A DNA stretch of 64,000 nt from CAIWHR01 sp963741355 (GCA_963741355.1 CAVUIG010000017.1:62001-126000), one strand, 5' to 3'; positions 44,217-53,438 are shown, counted from the stretch's first letter. Made by a program: numbers and translations. The notes: generated by a model from the letters alone, not told the origin.

Positions 44217-47058
44217 TCAGGTGCCGACGAGCATCTCGCCCTCGGACATCGCGGGAGCGAACGCGTCTTCAACGAGCTTCTGCTGGCGCTCGACGTGCTT
44301 CGACATGTAGCCGACCGCGGTGGTCGCCGCGACCGGCCGGCCGGCGTAGGCGACGACCTGGTTCGGCCGCGCGTCGGCGCGGAAATAGGCGCGCAGCCGG
44401 TACCACGCGCCCTGGTTCTGCGGTTCTTCCTGACACCAGACGATCTCGGTCGCGTTGGGGAATTTCGCGAGCGCCGCCTCGAAATCGTCGTGCGGAAACG
44501 GATACTGCTGCTCGAAGCGGATGATCGCGACGTCGGTGATCTTGTGCTCGCGCCGGTACGCGACGAGCTCGTAGTACACCTTGCCGCTGCAGGCGATCAC
44601 GCGGCGTACGCTCTTCGCGGCGAGCTTCTCGGTCTCGCCGATGACGTTCTGGAACCGACCCAGGGCAAGTTCCTCGAGCGTCGAAGTGGCCTCCTTGTGC
44701 CGCAGCAGGCTCTTCGGGCTCATCACGATCAGCGGCCGGCGGAACACGCGCAGCATCTGCCTTCGCAGCAGATGGTAGATCTGCGCCGGCGTCGACGGCA
44801 CGCATACCTGCATGTTGTGCTCGGCGCACAGTTGCAGGTAGCGCTCGGGCCGCGCCGACGAATGTTCCGGGCCCTGGCCTTCGTAGCCATGCGGCAGCAG
44901 CAGCACGAGGCCGCAGATCCTGCCCCATTTCACCTCGCCCGACGCGATGAACTGGTCGATAACCACCTGCGCGCCGTTCGCAAAATCGCCGAACTGCGCT
45001 TCCCAGACGACGAGGCGCATCGGGTCCGATGTCGCGTAGCCGTATTCGAATCCCAGGACCGCGTTCTCCGTCAGCACCGAATCGATGATCTCGATCGTCG
45101 GCTGGTCCTTGGCGAGATGCTCGAGCGGCACATAGGTGCCCGAATCCCACTTCTCGCGGTTCTGGTCGTGCAGCACCGCGTGCCGGTGCGAGAACGTGCC
45201 GCGGCCGGTGTCCTCGCCGGACAGGCGTACGCCATACCCCTGGTCGAGCAGCGTCGCGTACGCGAGCATCTCGCCCATGCCCCAGTCGAGCGGCTGCGCG
45301 CCGTCGGCCATCGCGCGGCGATCCGCCATGACGCGTTCGGCCCGCGAATGCAGCTTGAATCCCTCGGGAACCTCGGTGATCTTGCGCGCGAGCGCGCGGA
45401 TCCGCTCGATCGGGAGCGCGCCGTCGTAGGGCGCCGTCCAGTCGCGGCGCACGAACGGCGCCCAGTCGACCGTCATCGGCGCCTTGTAATTCGACAGGAT
45501 CGTCGTGTTCGTGTGCTGGCCCTTGTCCATCGCCGCGCGGTACGCGGCGATCATCGCGTCGGGCTCCTCGGGCTTGACCACGCCCGCCGCGACCAGGCGG
45601 TCGGCGTAGAGCCTGCGCGTGCCGGGATGCTGGGCGATGCGCTTGTACATGAGCGGCTGCGTGACCATGGGCTCGTCGGCCTCGTTGTGGCCGAGGCGGC
45701 GGAAGCAGACGAGATCGATGAAGACGTCGCGATGGAACTGCTGCCGGTAGTCCATCGCCATGTCGACGGCGAGCAGGCACACCTCGGGATCGTCGGCGTT
45801 CACGTGGAAAATCGGCGCTTCGGCCATCTTGGCGATGTCGGTGCAGTAGAGCGTGCCGCGCGTGTCGCGCGGATCCGACGTCGTGAAGCCGATCTGGTTG
45901 TTGACGACGATGTGGACGGTGCCGCCCGTGTAGTAGCCACGGGTCTGCGCCATGTTGAGGATTTCCTGGATCACGCCCTGGCCCGCCAGCGCGGCGTCGC
46001 CGTGGATCAGCACCGGCAGCACCTGCGCGCCGTCCTTGTCGTTGCGCCGATGCTGGCGCGCACGAACGGAGCCCTCGACCACCGGATCGACCGCTTCCAG
46101 GTGCGACGGATTGAACGCGAGCGTGAGGTGCATCGGCCCGCCCGGCGTGGTCACGTCGGACGAGAAGCCCTGGTGGTACTTGACGTCGCCCGCCGAGAGC
46201 TCCTGCGCCTGCTTGCCCTCGAACTCGGTGAAGAGATCGCTCGGCATCTTGCCCAGCGTGTTGACGAGCACGTTGAGGCGCCCGCGATGCGCCATGCCGA
46301 TCACGGTCTCCTTGACGCCCGCGGCGCCGGCCTTCTGCAGGAGAAGGTCCAGCATCGGAATCATCGTGTCGCCGCCCTCGCCGGAGAAGCGCTTCTGGCC
46401 GACGTACTTCGTGTGCAGGTAACGCTCCAGCGTCTCCGCGGCGGTCAGGCGCTCCAGGATGTGGCGCTGCTCGGTCGCCGTGTAGGTCGGCCGCGAGCGG
46501 ATGGGCTCGAGGCGCTCCTGGATGAACCGCTTGGTCGCCGTGTCGTTGATGTACATGTACTCGGCGCCGAACGTCCGGCAATACGTGTCCTTCAGGGCCT
46601 GGATGAGGTCGCGCAGACGCATCCGCGGCGTCCCGCCCTTGAACGATCCGACGTCGAACTCGGTGTCGAGATCGGCGTCGGTGAAGCCGTAGGTCGCGAG
46701 GTCGAGGTCGGCGATATCGCGCTGCTCCTGCCGCTTCAGCGGATCGAGGTCGGCCTGGAACATGCCGAGCGTGCGGAACTTGCCGATCATCTGCAGCACC
46801 AGCACCTGCTTGTGCAGCGTCGACGCGTCGACCATCGACCCGGTGAGCTTGCGGCTCTTGCCGAGACGGATGAACGACTCGATCACCGGCGCGTGCGCGA
46901 CGTCCGGCGCGCCGCCGCGCAGCGTGTCGAAATAGGCGCCGCCAGTCCGGCGCGACCGAGGCCGGATCGGAGAGGTACTGCTCGTACTGGTCCTCGATGA
47001 ACGGCGCGTTGCCGCCGAAGAGCGTGCTCGTCGACTCGAATTGCTTCATCGTATCCAT
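44217..47058 (-). CDS. odhA: 2-oxoglutarate dehydrogenase E1, one frameshift
   Basis: E1 is the thiamine diphosphate-dependent decarboxylase, about 947 residues. The N-terminus MKQFESTSTLFGGNAPFIEDQYEQYL is the family start (E2-binding). One extra base near 46938 breaks DWRAYFDTLRGG; the rest is intact. Segments include MAHRGRLNVLVNTLGK, ThDP-binding GDAALAGQGVIQEILN and NNQIGFTTSDPRDTRG, FRRLGHNEADEP, and C-terminal QEEPQNQGAWYRLRAYF. ATG 47058 or 47049 may be used. It lies between gltA and odhB. Confidence 0.96.
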
Positions 47059-47093
47059 TGCCGGAACCTCGTCAAAAGCCGGATTTGCGCGGG

Positions 47094-47117
47094 ACGGGGG
47101 GCGTCACGTCCCCCCGT
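47094..47117 (-). promoter_or_regulatory. GC hairpin between gltA and odhA
   Basis: ACGGGGGG and CCCCCCGT form an 8-bp stem with an 8-base loop in the 124-base gltA-odhA gap. No U-rich tract follows on either strand, so it is not a classical terminator. It may be an mRNA processing or stability element. Confidence 0.4.
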
Positions 47118-47182
47118 GCACGCCTATGGTACGACGGCAGGCACCGGCACGCGAACGCCCGTTGCCGGGCGCTGTGAGCCCG

Positions 47183-48487
47183 CTAGCGCTGCGCGATCGG
47201 TTTCACCGCGCGACGCGTGGCGCCCGTGAAGAGCTGGCGCGGGCGGCCGATCTTGTACTCGGGGTCGGCGACCATCTCGTTCAGCTGCGCGATCCAGCCC
47301 ACGGTACGCGCGAGCGAGAAGATCGCGGTGAACAGCGGCACCGGGATGCCGATCGCCTTCTGCACGATCCCCGAATAATAGTCGACGTTCGGGTAGAGCT
47401 TGCGCGAGACGAAATAGTCGTCCTCGAGCGCGATCTTCTCGAGCGCCATCGCGAGCTTGAACAGCGGGTCGTCGTGCAGGCCGAGCTCGGTCAGCACCTC
47501 GTGGCAGGTCTCGCGCATCAGCTTCGCGCGCGGGTCGTAATTCTTGTAGACGCGGTGGCCGAAGCCCATCAGCTTGACGTTCGAATTCTTGTCCTTGACC
47601 TTGGTGATGAATTCGCCGATCTTCGCCACTCCGCCCTGCCGCTGGATGTCGTAGAGCATGTTGAGGCAGGCCTCGTTGGCGCCGCCGTGCGCCGGGCCCC
47701 AGAGACAGGCGACGCCAGCGGCGATCGCCGCGAACGGGTTGGTGCCGGACGACGCGCACAGCCGCACCGTCGACGTCGACGCATTCTGCTCATGATCGGC
47801 GTGGAGGATGAAGATCCGGTCCATCGCGCGTACCAGCACTTCGTTCGATCGGTAGTCCTCGCACGGCGTCGCGAACATCATCCGCATGAAATTGGCTGCG
47901 TACGACAGGTCGTTGCGCGGGTAAATGTACGGCTGCCCCACGGTGTACTTGTAGGCCATCGCGACCAGCGTCGGCATCTTGGCGATCAGGCGGATCGCCG
48001 AAATGTCGCGCTGATGGGCGTCGTGGAGGTTGATCGAATCCGGGTAGAACGCCGACAGCGCGCCGACGAGGCCGGTCATCACGGCCATCGGATGCGCGTC
48101 GCGGCGGAATCCGCGCAGGAAGAACTGCATCTGCTCGTTGACCATCGTATGCTTGGTCACGCGGCCGACGAACTCCTCCATCTGCTCGGGCCCGGGCAAT
48201 TCGCCGTAGAGCAGCAGGTGGCAGACGTCCATGAAGTCGCATTTGACCGCGAGCTCCTCGATGGGATAGCCGCGGTAGAGCAGCTCGCCCTTGTCGCCGT
48301 CGATGTAGGTGATCGCCGATTTGCACGACGCGGTCGAAAGGAACCCGGGGTCGAAGGTGAACTTGCCGGTCTTCCCGTAGAGCGTTCGGATATCGATGAC
48401 ATCGGGACCGACGGTGCCGGAGAGGACGGGGAACGTGACGGGCGCCGAGCCGTCGGAGAAGGTGAGCGTGGCGGTACGGTCGGTCAT
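47183..48487 (-). CDS. gltA: Citrate synthase (type II)
   Basis: This is a hexameric-type citrate synthase of 434 residues, condensing oxaloacetate and acetyl-CoA. An N-terminal beta domain precedes TLYGKTGKFTFDPGF. Catalytic residues are His in LHADHEQNASTSTVR, His in FGHRVYKNYDPRAK, and the Asp in the same segment; substrate loop WGPAHGGANEACLNML. ATG 48487 has GGAG 10 bases upstream. A second ATG at 48586, with its own GGAG and 99 bases upstream in frame, comes from a tandem duplication; use of it would give 467 residues. Confidence 0.96.
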   Translation of the reverse strand: MTDRTATLTFSDGSAPVTFPVLSGTVGPDVIDIRTLYGKTGKFTFDPGFLSTASCKSAITYIDGDKGELLYRGYPIEELAVKCDFMDVCHLLLYGELPGPEQMEEFVGRVTKHTMVNEQMQFFLRGFRRDAHPMAVMTGLVGALSAFYPDSINLHDAHQRDISAIRLIAKMPTLVAMAYKYTVGQPYIYPRNDLSYAANFMRMMFATPCEDYRSNEVLVRAMDRIFILHADHEQNASTSTVRLCASSGTNPFAAIAAGVACLWGPAHGGANEACLNMLYDIQRQGGVAKIGEFITKVKDKNSNVKLMGFGHRVYKNYDPRAKLMRETCHEVLTELGLHDDPLFKLAMALEKIALEDDYFVSRKLYPNVDYYSGIVQKAIGIPVPLFTAIFSLARTVGWIAQLNEMVADPEYKIGRPRQLFTGATRRAVKPIAQR

Positions 48488-48629
48488 GAGGGGTGCTCCA
48501 TGCGCTTTGAGACGGGTGGGAGAACCGGGGATAGTGACGGGCGCCGAGCCGTCGGACAAGGTGGGCGTGGCGGTATGGTCGGTCATGAGGGGTACTCCAT
48601 GCGCTTTGAGACGGGTGGGAGAACCGGGC
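48432..48629 (-). repeat. 99-bp in-frame tandem duplication of the gltA start region
   Basis: Two copies with a 99-base period (for example GTGACGG at 48435 and again at 48534) each encode GSPTRLKAHG, a start Met with GGAG ribosome binding site, and TD(H/R)TAT..SDGSAPVT. The copies differ at about six residues, including V/A, H/R, P/L, L/F and I/F, so the duplication is not fresh. No stop separates them. Confidence 0.85.
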
Positions 48630-48719
48630 GCGTCGTCACCCTTGGACGTGGGGATCGACGCTTCGAATCGCAATGCATCGTGGGGTCGGCGGGGGTCGTC
48701 GCGGCGGTGCGGGGCGCCG

Positions 48720-49007
48720 TCACGCGGCGCGCAATTGCGCGACCAGCGGCGCGAGCGAGGCGTCCGCGGGTTCTGACTGGCCGGAAAGGATCTTCCACAG
48801 GTCGTTGTCGGACAGGTCGAGAAGAACGCCCAGTGCGGCCAGCTCGTCGTCGGTCAGCGTGGCGCCGCGCCGGGCGAGGAACCGGGACAGGACGAGGTCG
48901 TTTTCCAGCATCCCGCGCCGGCAGCGCCAGGATAGCCGGGCAAAAGAGCGGTCATCGGCCGGATTCGAGCGTTCCACGTTGAAGGGTGAAGGTGAATCTA
49001 CGGGCAT
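48720..49007 (-). CDS. sdhE: FAD assembly factor SdhE
   Basis: SdhE is a small (95-residue) protein that promotes covalent flavinylation of SdhA. The conserved RGMLENDLVL region (RGxxE motif) is present at residues 33-42, followed by LARRGATLTDDELAALGVLLDLSDNDLW. ATG 49007 is preferred; the family is usually 80-95 residues. It lies between sdhB and gltA, as usual in betaproteobacteria. Confidence 0.92.
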   Translation of the reverse strand: MPVDSPSPFNVERSNPADDRSFARLSWRCRRGMLENDLVLSRFLARRGATLTDDELAALGVLLDLSDNDLWKILSGQSEPADASLAPLVAQLRAA

Positions 49008-49051
49008 TTGCCCGTCCCGCCTTTGACTCAGCGCAAATCCGAGGACGGGCG

Positions 49052-49747
49052 CTACACGGTCCGCTTGACCATGATCTCCTTGATCTTGCCGATGGCGCGC
49101 GTGGGGTTGAGCCCCTTGGGGCAGACGTCCACGCAGTTCATGATCGTATGGCAGCGGAACAGCCGGTACGGGTCCTCGAGATCGTCGAGGCGTGCCGCGG
49201 TCGCCTCGTCGCGCGAATCCGCGATGAAGCGGTAGGCGGCGAGGAGGCCGGCCGGCCCGACGAACTTGTCCGGGTTCCACCAGAACGACGGGCAGGCGGT
49301 CGTGCAGCAGGCGCAGAGGATGCACTCGTAGAGGCCGTCCAGCTCCTCGCGGTCCTCCGGCGACTGCAGCCGCTCCTTCTCCGGCGGCGGCGTGTCGTTG
49401 ACGAGGTACGGCGTGATCGAGTGGTACTGCTTGAAGAACTGGCTCATGTCCACGATGAGGTCGCGGATGACCGGGAGCCCGGGCAGCGGCCGCAGCTCGA
49501 TCGGCTCCTTGAGCGTCTTGAGGTTCGTGATGCAGGCGAGCCCGTTCTTGCCGTTGATGTTCATCGCGTCCGAGCCGCAGACGCCCTCGCGGCAGCTGCG
49601 CCGGAACGCCAGCGTGTCGTCGACCGCCTTCACCCTGATCAGGGCGTCCAGCAGCATCCGGTCGTGCGGATCGAGCGCGACGTCGTAGTCCTTGAGATAG
49701 GGCTTCGCGTCCTTCTCGGGATCGTAGCGGTAGATGCGGAATTTCAT
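49052..49747 (-). CDS. sdhB: Succinate dehydrogenase iron-sulfur subunit
   Basis: SdhB carries electrons from FAD to quinone. It has 231 residues. The 2Fe-2S cluster ligands are in CREGVCGSDAMNINGKNGLAC; the 4Fe-4S and 3Fe-4S ligands are in CILCACCTTACPSFWW and CHTIMNCVDVCPKGLNP. The N-terminus KFRIYRYDPEKDAKPYLKDY is typical. It follows sdhA after 15 bases. Intact. Confidence 0.98.
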   Translation of the reverse strand: MKFRIYRYDPEKDAKPYLKDYDVALDPHDRMLLDALIRVKAVDDTLAFRRSCREGVCGSDAMNINGKNGLACITNLKTLKEPIELRPLPGLPVIRDLIVDMSQFFKQYHSITPYLVNDTPPPEKERLQSPEDREELDGLYECILCACCTTACPSFWWNPDKFVGPAGLLAAYRFIADSRDEATAARLDDLEDPYRLFRCHTIMNCVDVCPKGLNPTRAIGKIKEIMVKRTV

Positions 49748-49762
49748 CGGTGGCGTCCGGCG

Positions 49763-51541
49763 TCAGTAGGTCCGGGCCTTTGGCGGAAATGCTTCAACGG
49801 ACACCGGCTTCAGGTTCACCGGCTTGTAGTCGAGCCGGTTGCCGTCGCGGTACCACAGCGTGTGCTTCAGCCAGTTGACGTCGTCGCGGGCCGGGTAGTC
49901 GCTGCGTGCCTGCGCGCCGCGCGACTCGCGGCGGGCCTCGGCGGACACGACGGTCGCCTTCGCGGTCTCGATCAGGTTGTCGAGCTCCAGCGCCTCGACG
50001 CGCGCGGTGTTGAACACGCGGCTCTTGTCGGCGATCGACGTCCGCGTGACGCGCGCTCGGCGATCTCCATCACCTGGCCCACGCCCTCGGTCAGCAGCTG
50101 CTGGTTGCGGAATACGCCGCAGTGCGCCTGGATCGCCTTGCGCAGCGCGTCTGCGACGTCCGCGACCGATTCGCCGCCGGTCGCGCCGTCGAGGCGGGCG
50201 AGGCGCGCGAGCGGGCGGTCGCGCGGCGTCCTTCGGCAGCGGCTTGTGGGCGCCGGAGCCGCGCGAGCGCTCGACGATGTCGATGCCCGCCGCGCGCCCG
50301 AAGACGATGAGGTCGAGCAGCGAATTCGTTCCGAGCCGGTTGGCGCCGTGCACCGAGACGCACGCGCATTCGCCGACCGCGTAGAGGCCGTTGACCACCG
50401 CCTTGTAGTCCCCATCCTTCGGCGCGACCACCTGCCCGTGGACGTTGGTCGGGATGCCGCCCATCTGATAGTGGGCCGTCGGCACGACCGGGATCGGCTC
50501 CTTCGTGCAGTCGACGTTGGCGAACTTGACGGCGATCTCGTGGATCGAAGGCAGCCGTTTCATGATGAGCTCGGCGCCGAGGTGGTCGAGCTTCAGCAGC
50601 ACGTGGTCCTTGTTCGGACCGCAGCCGCGGCCTTCCTTGATCTCCTGGTCCATCGAACGGCTGACGACGTCGCGCGACGCGAGGTCCTTGAGGTTCGGCG
50701 CGTAGCGCTCCATGAAGCGCTCGCCGTTGCAGTTGAGCAGGATGCCCCCCTCGCCGCGCACGCCCTCGGTGATCAGCACGCCGGCGCCGTAAACGCCGGT
50801 CGGGTGGAACTGCCACATCTCCATGTCCTCGAGCGGAATGCCGGCGCGTGCCGCCATGCCGAGCCCGTCGCCAGTGTTGATGAACGCGTTGGTCGACGCC
50901 GCGAAGATGCGGCCGGCGCCGCCCGTGGCGAGCAGCGTCGATTTCGCCTGCAGCACCATCACCTCGCCCGTCTCCATCTCCAGCGCGACGACGCCCAGCA
51001 CGTCGCCGTCGGCGTCGCGGACGAGGTCGAGCGCCATCCATTCGACGAAGAACTGCGTGCGGGCGCGCACGTTGCGCTGGTAGAGCGTGTGCAGCAGCGC
51101 ATGCCCGGTGCGGTCGGCCGCGGCGCAGGCGCGCTGCACCGGCTTCTCGCCGAAATTCGCGGAGTGCCCGCCGAACGGCCGCTGGTAGATGGTGCCGTCG
51201 GCGTTGCGGTCGAACGGCATCCCGAAATGCTCGAGCTCGTAGACGACCTGCGGCGCCATCCGGCACATGTATTCGATCGCGTCCTGGTCGCCGAGCCAGT
51301 CGGAGCCCTTGATCGTGTCGTACATGTGCCAGAGCCAGCTGTCCTCCGACATGTTGCCGAGCGAGGCGCCGATGCCGCCCTGCGCCGCCACCGTGTGCGA
51401 GCGCGTCGGAAAGACCTTCGACAGCACGGCCACCGAGAGCCCGGCCTCGGCGAGCTGCAGCGAGGCGCGCATTCCCGAGCCGCCCGCGCCGACGACGATC
51501 GCGTCGAACTTGCGCACCGGAAGGCTCGACGCCGCCGTCAC
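49763..51541 (-). CDS. sdhA: Succinate dehydrogenase flavoprotein subunit, two frameshifts
   Basis: SdhA oxidises succinate to fumarate. It has about 592 residues. FAD binding is VVVGAGGSGMRASLQLAEAGL; the covalent FAD His is in RSHTVAAQGGIGASLGN; active-site regions are WQFHPTGVYGAGVLITEGVRGEGG and VPTAHYQMGGIPTN; GANRLGTNSLLDLIVFGRAA follows. Single extra bases near 50224 and 50052 bound a stretch of about 57 codons (LAGLDG-like helical domain) that reads correctly in another frame (ALRKAIQAHCGVFRNQQLLTE). The end SDYPARDDVNWLKHTLWY is intact. GTG 51541 overlaps the sdhD stop. Confidence 0.96.
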   Translation of the reverse strand: MTAASSLPVRKFDAIVVGAGGSGMRASLQLAEAGLSVAVLSKVFPTRSHTVAAQGGIGASLGNMSEDSWLWHMYDTIKGSDWLGDQDAIEYMCRMAPQVVYELEHFGMPFDRNADGTIYQRPFGGHSANFGEKPVQRACAAADRTGHALLHTLYQRNVRARTQFFVEWMALDLVRDADGDVLGVVALEMETGEVMVLQAKSTLLATGGAGRIFAASTNAFINTGDGLGMAARAGIPLEDMEMWQFHPTGVYGAGVLITEGVRGEGGILLNCNGERFMERYAPNLKDLASRDVVSRSMDQEIKEGRGCGPNKDHVLLKLDHLGAELIMKRLPSIHEIAVKFANVDCTKEPIPVVPTAHYQMGGIPTNVHGQVVAPKDGDYKAVVNGLYAVGECACVSVHGANRLGTNSLLDLIVFGRAAGIDIVERSRGSGAHKPLPKDAARPPARAPRPPRRRDRRRIGRGRRRRAAQGDPGALRRIPQPAAADRGRGPGDGDRRARVTRTSIADKSRVFNTARVEALELDNLIETAKATVVSAEARRESRGAQARSDYPARDDVNWLKHTLWYRDGNRLDYKPVNLKPVSVEAFPPKARTY

Positions 51542-51888
51542 CTGCCGCCCCACAGGATCGCGATGGTCCAGCCGAGATAGGCGATCAGCGCGAGCACCGA
51601 GAGCGCCTGCAACGTGAGGCGCACGCCGACGGGTTTCACGTAATCCATGTAGATGTCGCGCACGCCGATCCAGGCGTGATACAGGAGCGCGACCATGAAG
51701 AGGAACGTCGCCACCTTGAACGCGGCGTTGCCGAAGAGCGCCGTCCACAGCGTGTAATCGAGGCCGCCGTTCCACAGCACGATCGCGAGGACCAGAACCG
51801 TGTAGCCGGCCATCACCAGCGCCGTCATCCGCTGCAGCAGCCAATCGGTGAGGCCGTAGTGCGCGCCGACGAGTTTGCGGTCGGTCAC
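51538..51888 (-). CDS. sdhD: Succinate dehydrogenase membrane anchor subunit
   Basis: This is a membrane anchor of 116 residues with three transmembrane helices (ALVMAGYTVLVLAIVLW, VATFLFMVALLYHAWIGV, LTLQALSVLALIAYLGWTIAI). YHAWIGVRDIYMDYVKP carries the conserved quinone/heme-site residues. GTG 51888 overlaps the sdhC stop in GTGA, so translation is coupled. Confidence 0.92.
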   Translation of the reverse strand: MTDRKLVGAHYGLTDWLLQRMTALVMAGYTVLVLAIVLWNGGLDYTLWTALFGNAAFKVATFLFMVALLYHAWIGVRDIYMDYVKPVGVRLTLQALSVLALIAYLGWTIAILWGGR

Positions 51889-52289
51889 CACAGCCGCCAC
51901 CCGACGTAGAGCGTGAGCGCGAGGCTCACCACGAGAACCACGACCGACGAGCGCCGCGCCGCCGGGAGGTCGACGCCGATGTCGATGTCGATCAGCAGGT
52001 AGCGGAGGCCCATGAAGAAGTGATGCAGATACGCCCACGCGAGACCGAGCAGCACGAGCTTCGCGAGCGGATTCGCGAGGTTCGCCTTGAGCGCGTCGAA
52101 CGATTCGGGCGACGCGAGGCTTGCCGCGACCCCGCAGAGCAGCAGGGGAATCCCGATCAGGAACAGAAGGGCGCCGGAAATCCGGTGCAGGATCGAGGCA
52201 AAGCCCGGCAACGGAAGCCGGATGGCGACCAGGTTGAGATAGACCGGGCGCGCGCGCGCCGAAGGGCGCTCAGTGACGGGCATCGGCAA
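51885..52289 (-). CDS. sdhC: Succinate dehydrogenase cytochrome b556 subunit
   Basis: This 134-residue anchor has three helices. The N-terminal RPVYLNLVAIRLPLPGFASILHRISG contains the quinone-site Ser/Arg region, and LHHFFMGLRYLLIDID holds the heme-ligand His. It is the first gene of sdhCDAB. Upstream is a leader of about 180 bases from the likely promoter at 52474. Confidence 0.94.
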   Translation of the reverse strand: MPMPVTERPSARARPVYLNLVAIRLPLPGFASILHRISGALLFLIGIPLLLCGVAASLASPESFDALKANLANPLAKLVLLGLAWAYLHHFFMGLRYLLIDIDIGVDLPAARRSSVVVLVVSLALTLYVGWRLW

Positions 52290-52407
52290 CGCTCACGGCG
52301 TGCAGGAACGCGGTGCCATGTGCGCGCTCCGCGGGGGATCGCGTCACGCGGGCCGGATTCCAGGGTCGGGGCATGGGCAAGAGTGGCGGTGTCCGGCAGC
52401 GCGACTG

Positions 52408-52441
52408 CGGGCAAACATTGACGTTGCCCGAGGATTTTTTT
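52408..52441 (+). promoter_or_regulatory. Hairpin with T run in the sdhC leader region
   Basis: CGGGCAA and TTGCCCG form a 7-bp stem with a 9-base loop, followed on the plus strand by AGGA and seven T. In plus direction this looks like a terminator, although the only plus-strand gene nearby lies further on; in minus direction it is a stem-loop in the sdhC 5' leader preceded by an A run. Function unclear. Confidence 0.4.
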
Positions 52442-52473
52442 GGGCGAAACGGCGTTGTGCAAAGCAGCAGGCC

Positions 52474-52504
52474 ATTATAGCGCGAACCTCTCGCCGCGCG
52501 GCAA
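52474..52504 (-). promoter_or_regulatory. Candidate sdhC promoter
   Basis: On the minus strand TATAAT (52479-52474) is a perfect -10; TTGCCG (52504-52499) is a 4/6 -35 at a long 19-base spacing. It would drive sdhCDAB-sdhE-gltA-odhAB-lpd. The rest of the gap, 52505-52536, is GC-rich with no other candidate. Confidence 0.55.
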
Positions 52505-52536
52505 CGCGCGGGCGGCGGCGACGTCATGCGCCTCGC

Positions 52537-53265
52537 CTAGCCCAGCAGGTTGAGATAGTGGTGCCGCTTGGTCGTGCAAAGCCCGCGCCGCCATTCGACG
52601 GGGCGCTCTCCGAACGTCAGCGTGACGCGATCGACCGCGAGGAGCGGCTGGCCCGGCTCGACGTTGAGAATGCGGGCACTCGCCGCGTCGGCCGCGATCG
52701 CCTTCACCTTTTCCTGCGCCTTCAGCATCCGGACGCCGAACTGCGTCTCGAAGAAGCTGTACATCGAGCCGTGGTAGGACTCGACACGGGCGCGCGTCAG
52801 CCCCTTGAACAGCTCGGCGGGAAGCGTGATCTCGTCCAGCACTACGGGCTGTCCCGAATATTCGAGCACGCGGCGAAGCACGAACACGGCGTCGCCGGCG
52901 GCGAGGTTGAGATGGCGGGCCGCCTCGACGTTCGCCTTGCCGCGCCGGACGTCGAGGAGCCGGCTCGCCGGGTACTCGTCCTTGCCGTCGTTGCGCCGGA
53001 TGCGCAGGAACCGGAACATCGACGTGTTCTCCTCCGTGTGCGTGGCGACGAACGTGCCCTTCCCCTGCCGGCGGACGACCAGGTTGTCGGCGGCGAGCGC
53101 GTCGATCGCCTTACGGACGGTTCCCTGCGAGACGCCAAAGCGTCCGGCGAGCTCGATCTCGCTCGGGATCGGCTCACCGGGCCGCCAGTCGCCCGCCTCG
53201 AGCCCCTGTTCCAGCAGGCCCTTGATTTGCATGTACAAAGGGCTGAATGACGGCGTCGCGTTCAA
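52537..53265 (-). CDS. GntR-family (HutC-type) transcriptional regulator
   Basis: This 242-residue regulator has an N-terminal winged helix (PLYMQIKGLLEQGLEAGDWRPGEP, PSEIELAGRFGVSQGTVRKAIDALAAD, VVRRQGKGTFV) and a UTRA effector domain (YPASRLLDVRRG, VVLDEITLPAELFKG, YHGSMYSFFETQFGV). TTG 53265 was chosen because GGAG precedes it by 7 bases and homology starts there; ATG 53340 is a far upstream alternative. It sits between sdhC and mdh and is divergent from mdh. The 19-bp element in its upstream gap and before prpE suggests control of TCA and propionate genes. The effector is unknown; an organic acid or acyl-CoA is plausible. Confidence 0.87.
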   Translation of the reverse strand: MNATPSFSPLYMQIKGLLEQGLEAGDWRPGEPIPSEIELAGRFGVSQGTVRKAIDALAADNLVVRRQGKGTFVATHTEENTSMFRFLRIRRNDGKDEYPASRLLDVRRGKANVEAARHLNLAAGDAVFVLRRVLEYSGQPVVLDEITLPAELFKGLTRARVESYHGSMYSFFETQFGVRMLKAQEKVKAIAADAASARILNVEPGQPLLAVDRVTLTFGERPVEWRRGLCTTKRHHYLNLLG

Positions 53266-53406
53266 CGTGAGCTCCTGCACTGTGAAGGTCCGAAAGCCAG
53301 TTCGACCGAGACATCCCGACAGCGTCCGGGGCATCCTCATCCGGCCCGGCCGCCGTTGCCGGCGAGCGTCGATTATTCGCGCCGGCGCCGACGTTGTCTA
53401 ACTCAT

Positions 53407-53425
53407 GTCTTATGTCTTCTATAAG
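53407..53425. promoter_or_regulatory. 19-bp operator-like element in the gntR-mdh gap
   Basis: GTCTTATGTCTTCTATAAG matches the prpE-upstream element at 18 of 19 positions. It consists of two GTCTTMT-type heptamers and a terminal ATAAG that pairs with the second CTTMT as a partial palindrome. It lies 14 bases upstream of the mdh -35 box and is the most AT-rich stretch nearby. Confidence 0.65.
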
Positions 53426-53438
53426 TTATAGGATATCA

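Noticed and set aside
43062..47000. Plus-strand open frame of about 1300 codons opposite odhA and odhB
   Set aside because: Arg/His/Val-rich shadow frame on the opposite strand of intact odhA/odhB; no domain, no ribosome binding site.
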